Source: Phycisphaerae bacterium (GTDB taxonomy: Bacteria; Planctomycetota; Phycisphaerae; Sedimentisphaerales; Anaerobacaceae). Taken from it: DNA of 46,179 bases. Below, piece after piece: positions 31,441 through 40,784 of the stretch; position 1 is the first letter of the stretch; every line of letters begins with the position of its first letter. The notes beneath the pieces were generated by a model that worked only from the letters and a program-made list of their open reading frames with translations, did not search any database and was not told the DNA's origin. Location: assembly GCA_017993835.1 (NCBI GenBank), contig JAGOLX010000048.1, positions 1 to 46,179 of the forward strand, written 5' to 3'. The position numbers and the translations under genes are program-made.

Positions 31441-32559
31441 CTACACGTACTCCCAGTTCTTCAGCCACTGGTAATCCGCGGGCAGCTTCGCCCAGGCCTC
31501 GTCCATCGTCTGCCGGAGTTCCACGGCCTCGGCCTCGTTCAGGTCGGGCTCCTTCACCGCCTGGACGACGTTGTCCACCTGATGCGTGTTGATCAGTCCC
31601 GGAATCGGCGCCGTGATTACATCCGTAGCGACAATGTAGCGGATCGCCATGCGGGCGATGCGGTCATCCTGCTCGGCTGTGGGACTCGACAGAGAACCGT
31701 CGCCTTTGAAGACCGCGTTGCTGGAGAACGGCTTGATGCCGAAGACGCCGACATCGTACTGCCTGACCGCGTCGAACAGACTGTCGAGCGGACGGACCTT
31801 GCTCTTGGCGGTGTACGGCGTCACGACCACCTGGACGATCTCGGGGAAGGTCTCGATCATCCACTTGATGTGCGGACGGTCGTGCGATGAGAACCCGGTG
31901 AACCGGCACTTGCCCTGTTGGCGCGCCTTTTCCAGGGCCTTCATCATCTCCTCGACCTGGCCCTTGGAGTGCATCCCGCTCTGCTCGTGCATGGTGATGC
32001 GCCACAGATCGGCATATTCCAGTCCTGCTTCCTTCAGGCCTTTGTCGATCGTTCCCAGCAGGGCGTCGGCCTTCTGAAAGTTCGGATTGCGCATCTCCTC
32101 CTCGTACCAGGAGCAGCCCAGGAACATCTTGTCACGCCGGCCTCTCAAGGCCTCGGCATACGCTTGGACCTCGCTCTTCGTACAAGCGTCGATGTAGTTG
32201 ATGCCCGACTCGATGCAGCGAGTGACGACCTCGTAACGGTTCTTCTTGAAGTCCTCGTCGCTCAGGGAGGCGCCCAGCCAGTTGCCGCCTTGCAGGGCCT
32301 TGGGCGCCATGGTCTCGATGCGTTTCCAGTGTCCGCCCATGCAGACCGCGGAGATCCACAAGCCGGTCTTGCCCAGCTTGCGGTATCTCATGTTGGGATT
32401 GAAGCTGCGAGTCTTGGCCGGCTCTCCGGCATGGGTCTGCGAGGCCCCCAATGTGCGGGCTCCCGCGGCAATTCCCGCGGCCGCAGCGACACTGTCGCGC
32501 ACAAACTCCCGCCGCGTCAGATTCTCACGCCCACATGGCTGTTCGCTTCTGGTGCTCAT
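31441..32559 (-). CDS. Tat-exported aldo/keto reductase-like protein with a degenerate active site
   Basis: A 372-residue protein with a Tat signal (LTRREFVRDSVAAAAGIAAG) and the AKR barrel (MRYRKLGKTGLWISAVCMGG at residue 57). AAGGAG lies seven bases before ATG 32559. The catalytic tetrad is Asp-Tyr-Lys-His in active members; here Asp124 is kept in NYIDACTKSE, but the Tyr usually found five residues on is absent, the Lys of the STK segment reads GCSW, and His191 is kept in ITMHEQ. A classical NADPH reductase is therefore doubtful, as is NADPH supply in the periplasm. Upstream neighbour: sugar isomerase-like protein (31 bases); downstream: tetraheme lipoprotein (2 bases). Confidence 0.82.
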   Translation of the reverse strand: MSTRSEQPCGRENLTRREFVRDSVAAAAGIAAGARTLGASQTHAGEPAKTRSFNPNMRYRKLGKTGLWISAVCMGGHWKRIETMAPKALQGGNWLGASLSDEDFKKNRYEVVTRCIESGINYIDACTKSEVQAYAEALRGRRDKMFLGCSWYEEEMRNPNFQKADALLGTIDKGLKEAGLEYADLWRITMHEQSGMHSKGQVEEMMKALEKARQQGKCRFTGFSSHDRPHIKWMIETFPEIVQVVVTPYTAKSKVRPLDSLFDAVRQYDVGVFGIKPFSSNAVFKGDGSLSSPTAEQDDRIARMAIRYIVATDVITAPIPGLINTHQVDNVVQAVKEPDLNEAEAVELRQTMDEAWAKLPADYQWLKNWEYV

Positions 32560-32589
32560 GGACTTCTCCTTACGATCTGTTGGCTTGAG

Positions 32590-33501
32590 TCAGACTGCCT
32601 GTGTGTCAGCCGGCTTCGCAAGCTTGCCATAGCAGTCCTTCAGATAATCCTTTGCAGTTGCGAGGTTCTTCGTCATGATTTCCGTTCCTGGGTGGCCGTG
32701 CATGAAGGGATTGACGTATCCACGGTACTTCACCTCCGCCAGGGCCCCAAGCCAGGGCGTCATGTCCGTCGGGCCGACGCCGGGAAGCTGCGCGGAATCG
32801 GGCTGGTTCTGCCAGGCATAGAAGAAGAGCAGTTGCCGGCCGCAAATGCGGATCACATCGGGGACCGATACCTTGGCTGCCTGAAGGTGGTAGGGGGCCA
32901 ACGCGATCCCCAGACGCGGTGACGAGTTGGCATCGACGAACGCCTTGAAGGAATCCGTCGAGTCCAGCAATGCGCTTCCATGATTCTCGATGGCCAGACA
33001 GGAGTTGTGCTTCTCCGCCAGCTCGATCAGAGGTTTGAGGTTCTCGATGAACTGACGCATTCGAGAAGACAACTCGGCGGGCTCGCACGGCCCGGCGCTG
33101 CCTTGGACCGCGACGCCTCCGCCCACCTGGCCCAACAACTGGGCGTAGCGTGCATACCCCCCGGCGTAGACGGAGAACGCGGACAGTCTGAGCTTGTGCC
33201 TGTCCAGGAGCTTCCGCAACCCATCGGGTCCGAGCCGGGAGGCCACATCGTCCAGGTGCGGACAGCCCTCGTGGGCGGACCAGATGTCGATCGCTTCGAA
33301 GCCCAGTCCCGCGATTCGCTCGCAGACCCTCTCGATGGGCAACTCCGCGAAATGAATGGAGGAGGTAGCCAGACGCATCCGCCAACGTGCGTCCTCCACG
33401 GGGCTGGAATCGGGAACGGCCGTCGTCGCTCCGCATTTGCCCGAGACGAAGGCGGCTCCCATCCACGTCAGGAATCTGCGTCGACCGATCATGTAGTCCA
33501 T
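32590..33501 (-). CDS. Tat-exported sugar-phosphate isomerase/epimerase-like TIM barrel
   Basis: A 303-residue protein of the xylose-isomerase-like (AP endonuclease 2) superfamily. ATG 33501 is used: GGAG lies eight bases upstream and a Tat signal follows (IGRRRFLTWMGAAFV). The frame is open for another 79 codons, but those cover the GC palindromic repeat and are an artefact. Barrel features are RMRLATSSIHFAELPIERV, GFEAIDIWSAHEGCPH, LKPLIELAEKHNSCLAIENHG with the usual metal-binding Glu/His area, and YRGYVNPFMHGHPGTEI at the end. Substrate unknown. In this operon it may act on the same periplasmic sugar compound as the AKR-like protein; that is inference. Confidence 0.82.
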   Translation of the reverse strand: MDYMIGRRRFLTWMGAAFVSGKCGATTAVPDSSPVEDARWRMRLATSSIHFAELPIERVCERIAGLGFEAIDIWSAHEGCPHLDDVASRLGPDGLRKLLDRHKLRLSAFSVYAGGYARYAQLLGQVGGGVAVQGSAGPCEPAELSSRMRQFIENLKPLIELAEKHNSCLAIENHGSALLDSTDSFKAFVDANSSPRLGIALAPYHLQAAKVSVPDVIRICGRQLLFFYAWQNQPDSAQLPGVGPTDMTPWLGALAEVKYRGYVNPFMHGHPGTEIMTKNLATAKDYLKDCYGKLAKPADTQAV

Positions 33502-33593
33502 GAGACGATCTCCCAGCTTGTGCAGGTCCGAACAAGCACTCACGGTGTCCAATCCTCCTGCTGAGCTTTGACGAGCAAGATCGGCAATCGAAC

Positions 33594-33677
33594 CGTGTGG
33601 CACCCCCGCCCTCGGGGGTGATCCCAGCGGGGGGCGATCCCAGCCGGGGGTGATCCCAGCCGGGGGCGGCTGGGCTA
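33594..33677. repeat. GC-rich palindromic repeat upstream of the isomerase-like gene
   Basis: It contains GTGGCACCCCCGCCCTCGGG, several CCCAGCcGGGGG blocks and GCCGGGGGCGGCTGGGCTACA. It is the same family as 22494-22614, in opposite orientation, here outside coding sequence. Confidence 0.8.
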
Positions 33678-33859
33678 CACTACTGTACTGTCGCCTGAAG
33701 GAACTCCGAGCCAAGCGAACAAAGTCCGCCAAAGCCATCGTACACGCTACCGGACTTGTCTGTCAAAACTCACTAGAACAGCCATGATACAGGTCCGTTT
33801 CCAGAGTAGCAGACGCGATGCCTGTCTGCAACGCATAAATCCGCGAGCGCCCCAGGGAG

Positions 33860-34045
33860 GGTGCATGTCCGCAGTTGCGCGTGCGATAGGGGTTCATGGA
33901 GCCCCCGGGTTGTCATTCCCGCGAACGCGGGAATCCACTCTCCATGTCGCGTGCCAAGTCCCACAGTTCCTGGATTCCTGCTTGGCGCAGGAATGACAGA
34001 GGCGATTCCCGAGGCTCGAAGGAATCTATCTGCAAACATGAATCG
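33860..34045 (+). repeat. MITE-like element, copy 3
   Basis: The left terminal repeat is ggtgcatgtccgcagttgcgcg; internal palindromes are ATTCCCGCGAACGCGGGAAT (33916-33935) and GGATTCCTGCTTGGCGCAGG (33973-33992). The right end is degenerate (ctgcaaacatgaatcgcacc). Confidence 0.7.
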
Positions 34046-34183
34046 CACCCTAGGGAGGTATGGCTGCTGTGCCCTGGAGCTTGCAGGTGTGATGGGGGCA
34101 CGGTAGAATCCCTTCCAGCAGCGGTTCTCGATATCGCCTGCGTTTTCAATGTGGCCGCACAGGAGACTGATGTGCCCGCACGC

Positions 34184-34945
34184 ATGGAACAGGATGGTCA
34201 TTCAGCCGAGAGTCGGCCCCTGGACGAGTTGACGATCACCGTCATTCACGACAACTACCCCTGCGTCGAGTCGCTGCGGACCGCGTGGGGCTTTGCCGCG
34301 CATATCGCCGGGGCAGAGAAGAACATCCTCTTCGACACCGGCAGCGATGGGACGCTCCTGCTGGAGAACATGGCGAAGCTGCAAATCGACCCTGCGGGCA
34401 TCGACGTGGTGGTCCTCTCGCACGTGCACGGCGACCACGCGGGCGGGCTGGCCGGGCTGCTCGATGTGAATCCTCGGGTCCACGTCTGTCTGCCGGGGTC
34501 GTTCCCCGCCCGGGTGAAGGACCTCGTGCGAGGGCACGGCGCGTCGATAACTGAGGTCAGCGAGCCGCAACAGATCTGCGGGAATGTGTACAGCGCGGGC
34601 GCGCTGGGCCGACGGGTCCAGGAGCAGGCGCTGGCTATCCGCACCCGGCGGGGCGTTGTGATCCTCACGGGCTGCGCCCATCCCGGCGTGGCCAGGATCG
34701 TGAGCGAAATCCACCGTCAGCATCCTGGCGACATCGCTCTCGTGATGGGCGGTTTCCACCTCGAATGGACGATGTCGAGGACGATCCGGCAGATCATCAC
34801 CAGCTTCCGCGAGTGCGGCGTCCGGTGCGTTGCGCCGACTCACTGTTCCGGCGTGAAGGCCCGCGAGCAGTTCCGCGAAGCCTATGGGCCGCGGTTCATC
34901 CAGGTGGGCGCGGGAAAGGTCGTGACCCTGGCGGCCCTGCCATAG
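34184..34945 (+). CDS. MBL-fold metallo-hydrolase (DHPMBAP-synthase-like)
   Basis: A 253-residue metallo-beta-lactamase-fold protein. The metal motif H-V-H-G-D-H-A-G-G lies near residue 86 after FDTGSDGTLLLENM, with later ligands His in LTGCAHPGV and His in VMGGFHLEW, and an end APTHCSGVKAREQFREAYG. This pattern matches the 7,8-dihydropterin-6-methyl-4-(beta-D-ribofuranosyl)aminobenzene-5'-phosphate synthase-like branch. The start is uncertain: ATG 34184 has no ribosome-binding site and the frame is open upstream (a GTG at 34151 is possible); a signal peptide or anchor may have been altered by MITE copy 3. A strong hairpin follows the gene. Confidence 0.8.
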   Translation: MEQDGHSAESRPLDELTITVIHDNYPCVESLRTAWGFAAHIAGAEKNILFDTGSDGTLLLENMAKLQIDPAGIDVVVLSHVHGDHAGGLAGLLDVNPRVHVCLPGSFPARVKDLVRGHGASITEVSEPQQICGNVYSAGALGRRVQEQALAIRTRRGVVILTGCAHPGVARIVSEIHRQHPGDIALVMGGFHLEWTMSRTIRQIITSFRECGVRCVAPTHCSGVKAREQFREAYGPRFIQVGAGKVVTLAALP

Positions 34946-34984
34946 GGCGGCTCGCCCCTCGCACTCCGGGCTCGATCAAAACAA

Positions 34985-35016
34985 AAGCCAGGGTCCCCTG
35001 GAAAGGACCCTGGCTT
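34985..35016. terminator. Bidirectional intrinsic terminator between convergent genes
   Basis: AAGCCAGGGTCC (34985-34996) pairs perfectly with GGACCCTGGCTT (35005-35016) around an 8-base loop. On the minus strand it is followed by TTTTGTTTTG, a good U-tract for the large secreted-protein gene; the plus-strand side is weaker. Confidence 0.85.
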
Positions 35017-35137
35017 GATGTCCTGTGTGATCCTGTCTTGTCTTCCTGGAGCAAAGCCGGAGGAAGAGGAAAAGGTTCTCTGTTCTTAGGCCGGCCTCTT
35101 GACTCCGTCACGCTGTGTCCAGGAGGACGAACGCCGG

Positions 35138-36928
35138 TCACCTCCGTCCTTGCTGCATCTGCATGAAGGCCGTCATGATCTCCGTCACGTGCTGCTTGGG
35201 GACCGCCAGCTCGATGGAGAGCTTGCCGCCGTCGGCGTTGCCCGCGACGGCGATGTTGCTCTGGCTCTGGGCCGAGACCGGGGGGATGCCCATAGGCAGC
35301 ATGGCGCTGGCCATCTGGAACGCCCGCAGGAGGTTGAACGTCACGAAGAAGTCGGCCTTCTCCGCTGCGGGAATCAGTTTCGTGGCTGTGTCCACCTCCG
35401 TGGAAGCCGTCGCGGTCGTCCCGCTGGCCTTTACCTGGTCGATCATCTCCCGGACGACCGGAGTGGGATCGCCCGCGAAAGCGTACACCAGGAGATTATT
35501 GACCACGGCAATTCGGCCATTCATCCCTTGGCCGTACATCATCGTGACCATCTGCGCCTCCTGGGAATTCGGATCGGTCGCGGTGAAGGTCATCTTGATT
35601 GCGTCGACGGGGACGCCCTTGTAGGTCTCCGCCTTGCGCTGGATCTCGAAGCTCACCTTCAGGCCCATGTCCTTGTAGAAGTCGGCGACTGCGCCGCTGT
35701 TGAAGAGCTTGGGGGTCTCTTCCATGACTCGGTTGAACGCCTGGGGGTCCTTCAGCCCGACCACGTATCGGACCGCGAACGGGGGCTTGCCTGTCGCATC
35801 GACCGAGAAAGAACCCGCCAACGTGCCGCCGAGGGCGTTCGTGGCGTCTGCCGCGAGTTTCTTCAGTTGGCTCATCTGCGGATCAGTCGCGCCTTTGGCG
35901 ACCATCTTGGCGAACATGTCCACGGCCATGTCGTTGATCCGATTCCACGCAGTGCTGTCCACCGACGCGATGAAGCTGGCTATCGCTCCGTTCTTGACAT
36001 AACGGACGAACGACCGATCCGGGGCGGCCGTACCGCCCTTGAGCGTCTTGGCCAGTTCCGTCTCGGGGAGGGCCGTGAGCGTCAGTCCCGCATTCAGCGT
36101 CGTTGGATTGGGAGTGAGCGTCAGACTCGCGGACTGGGCTTCCTGCATCAGCGTATTGAGCAGCGAGGCGTACCCGTCCATGATGCCCTCCATGCGTACG
36201 GCCATAGGCTGCTCCTGTCCCTGCATCTGCTGGGACATGGCCTTGATCTCCTGGATCTTGGCCTGGATCATCGGGCCGAACATCTTGGAGGCGGTCTGGA
36301 TGTTGAGATAGGCCCACGCGGGCGAGCCCTGGGCGCGCTTGAGTTCACTGGCGTCGAGTCTCTGAGCGAGAGACGTGGCCCCGCGGGGCATCCAGTTCTT
36401 CGCTTCGGTCAAGGCCTGTTTGTTCCCAGTTGTGGTCAATAGGGCGAACGCGCCGGCCTTGACCGCGGCCAGCTCCTGCTCTCCTTCCGGCCCGATCAGG
36501 GAGATGCCCTGGGCGTCGGGTTTTGCGACGTTCGGATTGCCGGTCACGAACTTCTGATAGTCGCTCACCGGAACGAGCACGCCGACCCGCGACGGATCGG
36601 GTCCCTCGCCGCCGGGGAGCGGACCGAACACGGCGAAGCTCCCGGCCATGTCGATCCCGTTCGGCTCTTGGCCGCCCAGGAGCATGGAGATCTGGCCCAT
36701 CGCCATCATGGACACGCCGAAGGGGGACAGGCCCATCAAGAACTGGTCCATCTGGGCCAGCGTGCCGTTGACGTTGTTGATCCGCACGCAGAACAACGAT
36801 TCCGCGGGCACGAGCTGCAATGGATCGCCCGACGCCGACTGAGCCGCGTTGCCGACGCCTGCTGTGAGAAGCACGACCCCTAACACGCACGATAGGAACA
36901 CCCTGTTGCCCTGACTCGACCGCTTCAT
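35138..36928 (-). CDS. Large secreted protein, DUF3352-like repeats, function unknown
   Basis: A 596-residue exported protein. ATG 36928 has AGGAGG six bases upstream and a signal peptide (VFLSCVLGVVLLTAGVGNA). The mature part opens with LQLVPAESLFCVRINNVNGTLAQMDQFL, the style of DUF3352-type planctomycete secreted proteins, and holds repeated strand-helix units (SVDATGKPPFAVRYVVGLKDPQAFNRVMEE; GRIAVVNNLLVYAFAGDPTP). There are no catalytic motifs or cysteines of note; a Met-rich, Gln-rich helix (MQGQEQPMAVRMEG) lies in the middle. The end is terminated by the hairpin at 34985-35016. It is likely a periplasmic or surface structural protein; that is inference from its composition. Confidence 0.6.
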   Translation of the reverse strand: MKRSSQGNRVFLSCVLGVVLLTAGVGNAAQSASGDPLQLVPAESLFCVRINNVNGTLAQMDQFLMGLSPFGVSMMAMGQISMLLGGQEPNGIDMAGSFAVFGPLPGGEGPDPSRVGVLVPVSDYQKFVTGNPNVAKPDAQGISLIGPEGEQELAAVKAGAFALLTTTGNKQALTEAKNWMPRGATSLAQRLDASELKRAQGSPAWAYLNIQTASKMFGPMIQAKIQEIKAMSQQMQGQEQPMAVRMEGIMDGYASLLNTLMQEAQSASLTLTPNPTTLNAGLTLTALPETELAKTLKGGTAAPDRSFVRYVKNGAIASFIASVDSTAWNRINDMAVDMFAKMVAKGATDPQMSQLKKLAADATNALGGTLAGSFSVDATGKPPFAVRYVVGLKDPQAFNRVMEETPKLFNSGAVADFYKDMGLKVSFEIQRKAETYKGVPVDAIKMTFTATDPNSQEAQMVTMMYGQGMNGRIAVVNNLLVYAFAGDPTPVVREMIDQVKASGTTATASTEVDTATKLIPAAEKADFFVTFNLLRAFQMASAMLPMGIPPVSAQSQSNIAVAGNADGGKLSIELAVPKQHVTEIMTAFMQMQQGRR

Positions 36929-37105
36929 TTCGCTACCTCCTGAGGATTCGATGTTCACGATTTACGACTGACTACTGACCTGGTGTCGCACACGCGGCTC
37001 GATGCTCATCGAGACCCGCTGTCCATCCGTCACGCGCACAAACCTGCCGCGGACGAGTCTGCATGATAGCCGGCCGGCAGGGGATCGTCAATGGTCCCGC
37101 GCGAT

Positions 37106-37675
37106 TCAGCCTACGATCAGTTCCCCGAGTGACCGCTTGGGCACGTGGTGAACGCCGGCGCCGTCGCGCCAGTACTTGATGCTCCCGTCCGGGCCCACGT
37201 CCTCGACCACCACCTGCTCTTTGGGTTTGCCCAGTGCGATGACGAGCAGGATCTCGTAGGCGGTCGGGATCGCGAGGGCCGTGCGAAGCTCCTCTCGCTT
37301 GATCAGGCCGACCATGCAGCCGGCGAGGCCCTTCTCCCGTGCCCCCAGCAGGATGCTCTGGGCCGCGATCCCGTGGTCGCAGCCGAAGGTGTGATTGATC
37401 TGCGTGTCGCCCAGGATGACGATATAGGCGGCGGGTCGTTCCCCCTCGACGGGGCCTGGCCATTCCTTCAGGTACCCCGCCCATGCCAGCGTCGCGAAGA
37501 TCCTCGCGTTCTTCTCCGGTTCGCAGGAAAGGAGGTACTTGAGCGGCTGCATATTGGCCGCCGACGCGGAGAACCTCGCCAGCTCGACCAGCTCCTCGAG
37601 CGCCCGACGTTCGACGGCGAATTCCTGATGGAATCGCCGGCAGCTCCGATTGCTGAGGACGAGATCTCGGATCAT
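37106..37675 (-). CDS. Nitroreductase-family flavoprotein
   Basis: A 189-residue FMN-dependent oxidoreductase of the nitroreductase fold. ATG 37675 has GGAG seven bases upstream and lies 14 bases after the GH116 stop. Hallmarks: NRSCRRFHQEFAVERRALEELVELARFSASAANMQPLKYLL at the start (FMN-binding RSCRRF), GIAAQSILLGAREKGLAGCMVG in the middle and the late IALGKPKEQVVVEDV. There is no signal peptide, so it is cytoplasmic. In a glycan-degradation operon it may recycle redox carriers or act on aromatic or quinone products; nothing in the sequence decides this. The open frame upstream of 37675 is antisense shadow of the GH116 gene. Confidence 0.88.
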   Translation of the reverse strand: MIRDLVLSNRSCRRFHQEFAVERRALEELVELARFSASAANMQPLKYLLSCEPEKNARIFATLAWAGYLKEWPGPVEGERPAAYIVILGDTQINHTFGCDHGIAAQSILLGAREKGLAGCMVGLIKREELRTALAIPTAYEILLVIALGKPKEQVVVEDVGPDGSIKYWRDGAGVHHVPKRSLGELIVG

Positions 37676-37689
37676 GGATGATCTCCGTT

Positions 37690-40600
37690 TCACGATTGAC
37701 CTGGTTGCTGAATCTCGACGGACAGACGATCTCCCGGAGAGAGCGTCTGACTGTCGTTCAATTCGATTGTGAGACGACCCCGGCTGATGAGGTCCCGGTG
37801 GCTGATCTCCTTGTCGTTCACGCGGATGGCGACGCGCGCGGTCGTCCACGTGTCGGGGGCCGAGAACGCGAGGGACTTGAGGGTCAGCCGGCCCCAGCGC
37901 AGCTCGATCGTCTCCCGCTGCACGTTGTCCTGGCGGGTCTGGGCGAACGAACCCCACCCTTCGGCGGCGGTGAACGCAGCCCGGAAGTTCTCCGGCGTCA
38001 CGCGAGGCGCGAAGCCCATGTGTCCCCTGGGACCGTCGTACTCGAAGCCCGCCAGCGCGGTGAAGACGCCCCAACTGGCCATCGCGCGGGCGTAGTGATC
38101 GCCGCACTCGATCTCATTGAACGGGTTGTGCCTGGCGGGCTGGTATCGCTGCTCGACCGCGTGACAGATGGCCAGGGCCTCGGGGATCATTCCCTCCCAG
38201 ACCATGTGTCCTGCGACCTGGTACTCGATCCCGGTCCAGACCTCCTCGCGGTAGAGGACACCCTCCTTGATGTAGGGGCTCTTGGGCCAGGTGCAGGTGA
38301 ACAGGCCCGGCTCGCCCGGCAGGGCGAACCACCGGTCCGGCGGGTGCGCCTCGTTCTGCGGGCCGACGTCCGGCGCCCAGTTGTACTTCCAGATCGAACC
38401 GAGGGCTTGTCTCACGTTTGCCGGCGGGTAGATGTACCCGAGTCGGAGCTGATCGGCCCAGCCCTGGCCGAAGAGCTGGTCCGAGAGGCAGCCCTTTTCG
38501 TATTGGTGCTTCGGGTACTTCTGGAGATCGACGACCTGGATGAAGTACTCGCCGTCCCAGAGCCGCTCGACGCTGAGCCGACTGCCGCTCTCGAAGATCG
38601 TGCGGCATCGCTGCGCAAATTCCGCATCGCCCATCAACTGGGCCATCTCCTCACCTGCTCGCAGGGCCGCGAGGTAGAGCGAACCGACGAACGTGTTGGG
38701 ACCTTCGAAGTTGATGTCGTAGGTGTTGTGCTGGCTGTTCTCGATCAGGCCGTCGTCGTTGCCGTCCTGCGAGATCGAGAATTCCAGGGCCCTTTTGATT
38801 CGGGGCCAGTTCCGTTCGAGGAAGGAACGGTCGGGTGAGCACAGGTGCTCGCGATAGGCCTTCAGGATCGTGCCGCATTGGCCGTCGGCCGCGTAGGCTC
38901 GATTGCTCCGGAAACCGACCAGTCCGCGGTTGGGGTCGAAACCCTCGCCGAAGTCCTGCATTTCTCGGGCGCTTCGTTCGAGCTCGGGGAACAGGCGGGC
39001 CGGAGCGTGGGCGTAGTTCCACACGTGCGTGCAGGTCCCCTCGCAGCAGCCGACGCCTTCCCATGCCCAGAATCGGCCGCTCTGCCACCATTGGCAGGTG
39101 CCCGTCGCGAGGTTGCTCACGGTCGAGTGCAGGCGGAACAGCAGCCAGCGGGGCAGCGTACTGTCTTCGTAGAACGTCTGGCACCACGTCCTCGTGTCGC
39201 GGGTCAGGCGAATGTGGTTGTCGAGAACGTAGTGTGCGACCGCAGCGGCGCTGTCGAAACGATTCGCGTATTCGTGTCCTTGCGGGTGATTGGGTAAGAA
39301 CCAGGCCAGGACGGCCGTGAACGTGTAGGCGGCGCCGGGGTCCAGATAGACCGCTTCTGCGGCGGTCGCCATGCTGCGCTTCTCTGTGGCCCGATAGGTC
39401 TTCTGCTTGGCCGCGTAGAGTTCCTTGTTCCAGGCGCCCGCGGACGTGAGGATGTGCTGGGTCTGCTCGGGCGGGACCGTGTCGTCGTTGAAGGCCAGTA
39501 CGAGCGAGCCATTGTCCGGCAGCTTGTCGAACGGTCCCAGGTCCGCCTGATACGCTTCGTCCGCCAGCTCGATCTGGTCGATGTTGATGTGTCCCCAGCC
39601 GCCGGAGTTGCGGTCCACGATCTCGATCCTGGCGGTCTTGCCCTGCACGTCTTCGACGTTCCAGAAGTACCATTCGAGCTTCTCGTTGTCCTTGCCGACC
39701 GCCGTCCGCACGACCTTGTCCTCGACGAGCAGATTGATGCAGGTCTGGTCCGCGTGGCTGCCGCCGCCGATGAGGAAGTTGACGTACCTGCGATTGACCT
39801 CGAAGGCAGGGGAGGTGAGCGTCCCGTGCGGCCGGTCCCCGCCCAGGTAGGTGTTCACCAGACCTTCGCCCAGGAATCCGCTGACCGACTGCTGGCTGGC
39901 GAGCGTGCCGTGGGCGGGGGCCTTGCCGAACGCCTCGCCGGTGACCGTCCAGTCGCCATAGTCCTTGCCCTCGAAGTCCGCCAGGACGATCTTGGCCCGC
40001 GGCTTGTCCACCTGCGTCTTCGGCGCCTCCATCGCCGTGTGGACGATCATCGTGCGATTGCGCTCGTCCACGAGCCGGCTTTGCCGCATTGCATGGACAG
40101 CCTTCGCGGAATCGAGGAGCACCGCGTTTTGAAGCCAGCCGAGCACGCCGACGCGACGGAGCCGGTCGGAGGTGTTCTTGACGGTGATGTGGAACACCGT
40201 CGCCGGCAGGGCGGAGTCTTTTGCGTTCAGCGGGATGAACGGCGAGAACGCCTCCATCTGAACCTGGATCGGGAAGTCGTCCGCCTTGTAGCGGACGATG
40301 CCGATGGGGTACTCGCCTGCGAATTCGACCTGGCCGAAGTCCTGGTTCAACGGGCGCACGAGGGTCTTGCCTTCGGATTCGACCACGACTGCAAATCCGG
40401 AATCGACCGGCGAATCCGGGCGGTACGTGCGATAGTTGTCCCGGCCGTAGCCGCTGAAGACGTGCTTGTTGAAGATCTGCCAGACGCCGAGCGTGCCGTC
40501 GCCGCGAAGGTAGAGCTGGCCGGTCGCGATGCCGCCGACGGGCATGCCGATGGTTTCGAGCGATTCACCCGAATACACGGCCCGCTCGCCCCTCTGGAGC

Positions 40601-40749
40601 AGTTGGGCCGCGTAATCCTGCGGCAGACCCTTGTCCGCGGGCACGAGGTGCGAGATCGTCGCCGCCTCCTGTCCGGCTGCGATCAGACAGCTCCACAACA
40701 CCATCGTACATGCGATTGCCATGATCTGATTCGTCCCGTGCTTTCTCAT
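37690..40749 (-). CDS. Secreted GH116-type glucosidase with inserted jelly-roll domain
   Basis: A 1019-residue exported enzyme like bacterial GBA2-type (GH116) beta-glucosidases. ATG 40749 (MRKHGTNQIMAIACTMVLWS) has GGAG six bases upstream and a signal peptide. N-terminal beta domain: ETIGMPVGGIATGQLYLRGDG. An extra ~140-residue domain (ADFEGKDYGDWTVTGEAFG ... WGHINIDQIELAD) of the secreted-hydrolase jelly-roll type is inserted near residues 260-400. The alpha/alpha barrel follows, with the conserved LATGTCQWW, CCEGTCTHVWNYAHAPARLFP (~570; its Glu is the probable nucleophile) and ENSQHNTYDI (~670; its Asp is the probable acid/base). It is the core enzyme of the cluster. Confidence 0.85.
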   Translation of the reverse strand: MRKHGTNQIMAIACTMVLWSCLIAAGQEAATISHLVPADKGLPQDYAAQLLQRGERAVYSGESLETIGMPVGGIATGQLYLRGDGTLGVWQIFNKHVFSGYGRDNYRTYRPDSPVDSGFAVVVESEGKTLVRPLNQDFGQVEFAGEYPIGIVRYKADDFPIQVQMEAFSPFIPLNAKDSALPATVFHITVKNTSDRLRRVGVLGWLQNAVLLDSAKAVHAMRQSRLVDERNRTMIVHTAMEAPKTQVDKPRAKIVLADFEGKDYGDWTVTGEAFGKAPAHGTLASQQSVSGFLGEGLVNTYLGGDRPHGTLTSPAFEVNRRYVNFLIGGGSHADQTCINLLVEDKVVRTAVGKDNEKLEWYFWNVEDVQGKTARIEIVDRNSGGWGHINIDQIELADEAYQADLGPFDKLPDNGSLVLAFNDDTVPPEQTQHILTSAGAWNKELYAAKQKTYRATEKRSMATAAEAVYLDPGAAYTFTAVLAWFLPNHPQGHEYANRFDSAAAVAHYVLDNHIRLTRDTRTWCQTFYEDSTLPRWLLFRLHSTVSNLATGTCQWWQSGRFWAWEGVGCCEGTCTHVWNYAHAPARLFPELERSAREMQDFGEGFDPNRGLVGFRSNRAYAADGQCGTILKAYREHLCSPDRSFLERNWPRIKRALEFSISQDGNDDGLIENSQHNTYDINFEGPNTFVGSLYLAALRAGEEMAQLMGDAEFAQRCRTIFESGSRLSVERLWDGEYFIQVVDLQKYPKHQYEKGCLSDQLFGQGWADQLRLGYIYPPANVRQALGSIWKYNWAPDVGPQNEAHPPDRWFALPGEPGLFTCTWPKSPYIKEGVLYREEVWTGIEYQVAGHMVWEGMIPEALAICHAVEQRYQPARHNPFNEIECGDHYARAMASWGVFTALAGFEYDGPRGHMGFAPRVTPENFRAAFTAAEGWGSFAQTRQDNVQRETIELRWGRLTLKSLAFSAPDTWTTARVAIRVNDKEISHRDLISRGRLTIELNDSQTLSPGDRLSVEIQQPGQS

Positions 40750-40784
40750 TATTGACTCCGCCTGAAGGGCTTTTGTGACAAAGA

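Larger units (their letters stand above)
33502..34183. other. 680-base intergenic stretch with two repeat families
   Basis: Between divergently placed genes this stretch holds the GC palindromes (33594-33677) and MITE-like copy 3 (33860-34045). Nothing else is recognised; 34046-34183 may contain the lost 5' part of the MBL-fold gene. Confidence 0.6.

Noticed and set aside
33502-33738. 79-codon N-terminal extension of the isomerase-like gene
   Set aside because: It translates the GC palindromic repeat; a good ribosome-binding site and Tat signal mark the start at 33501.
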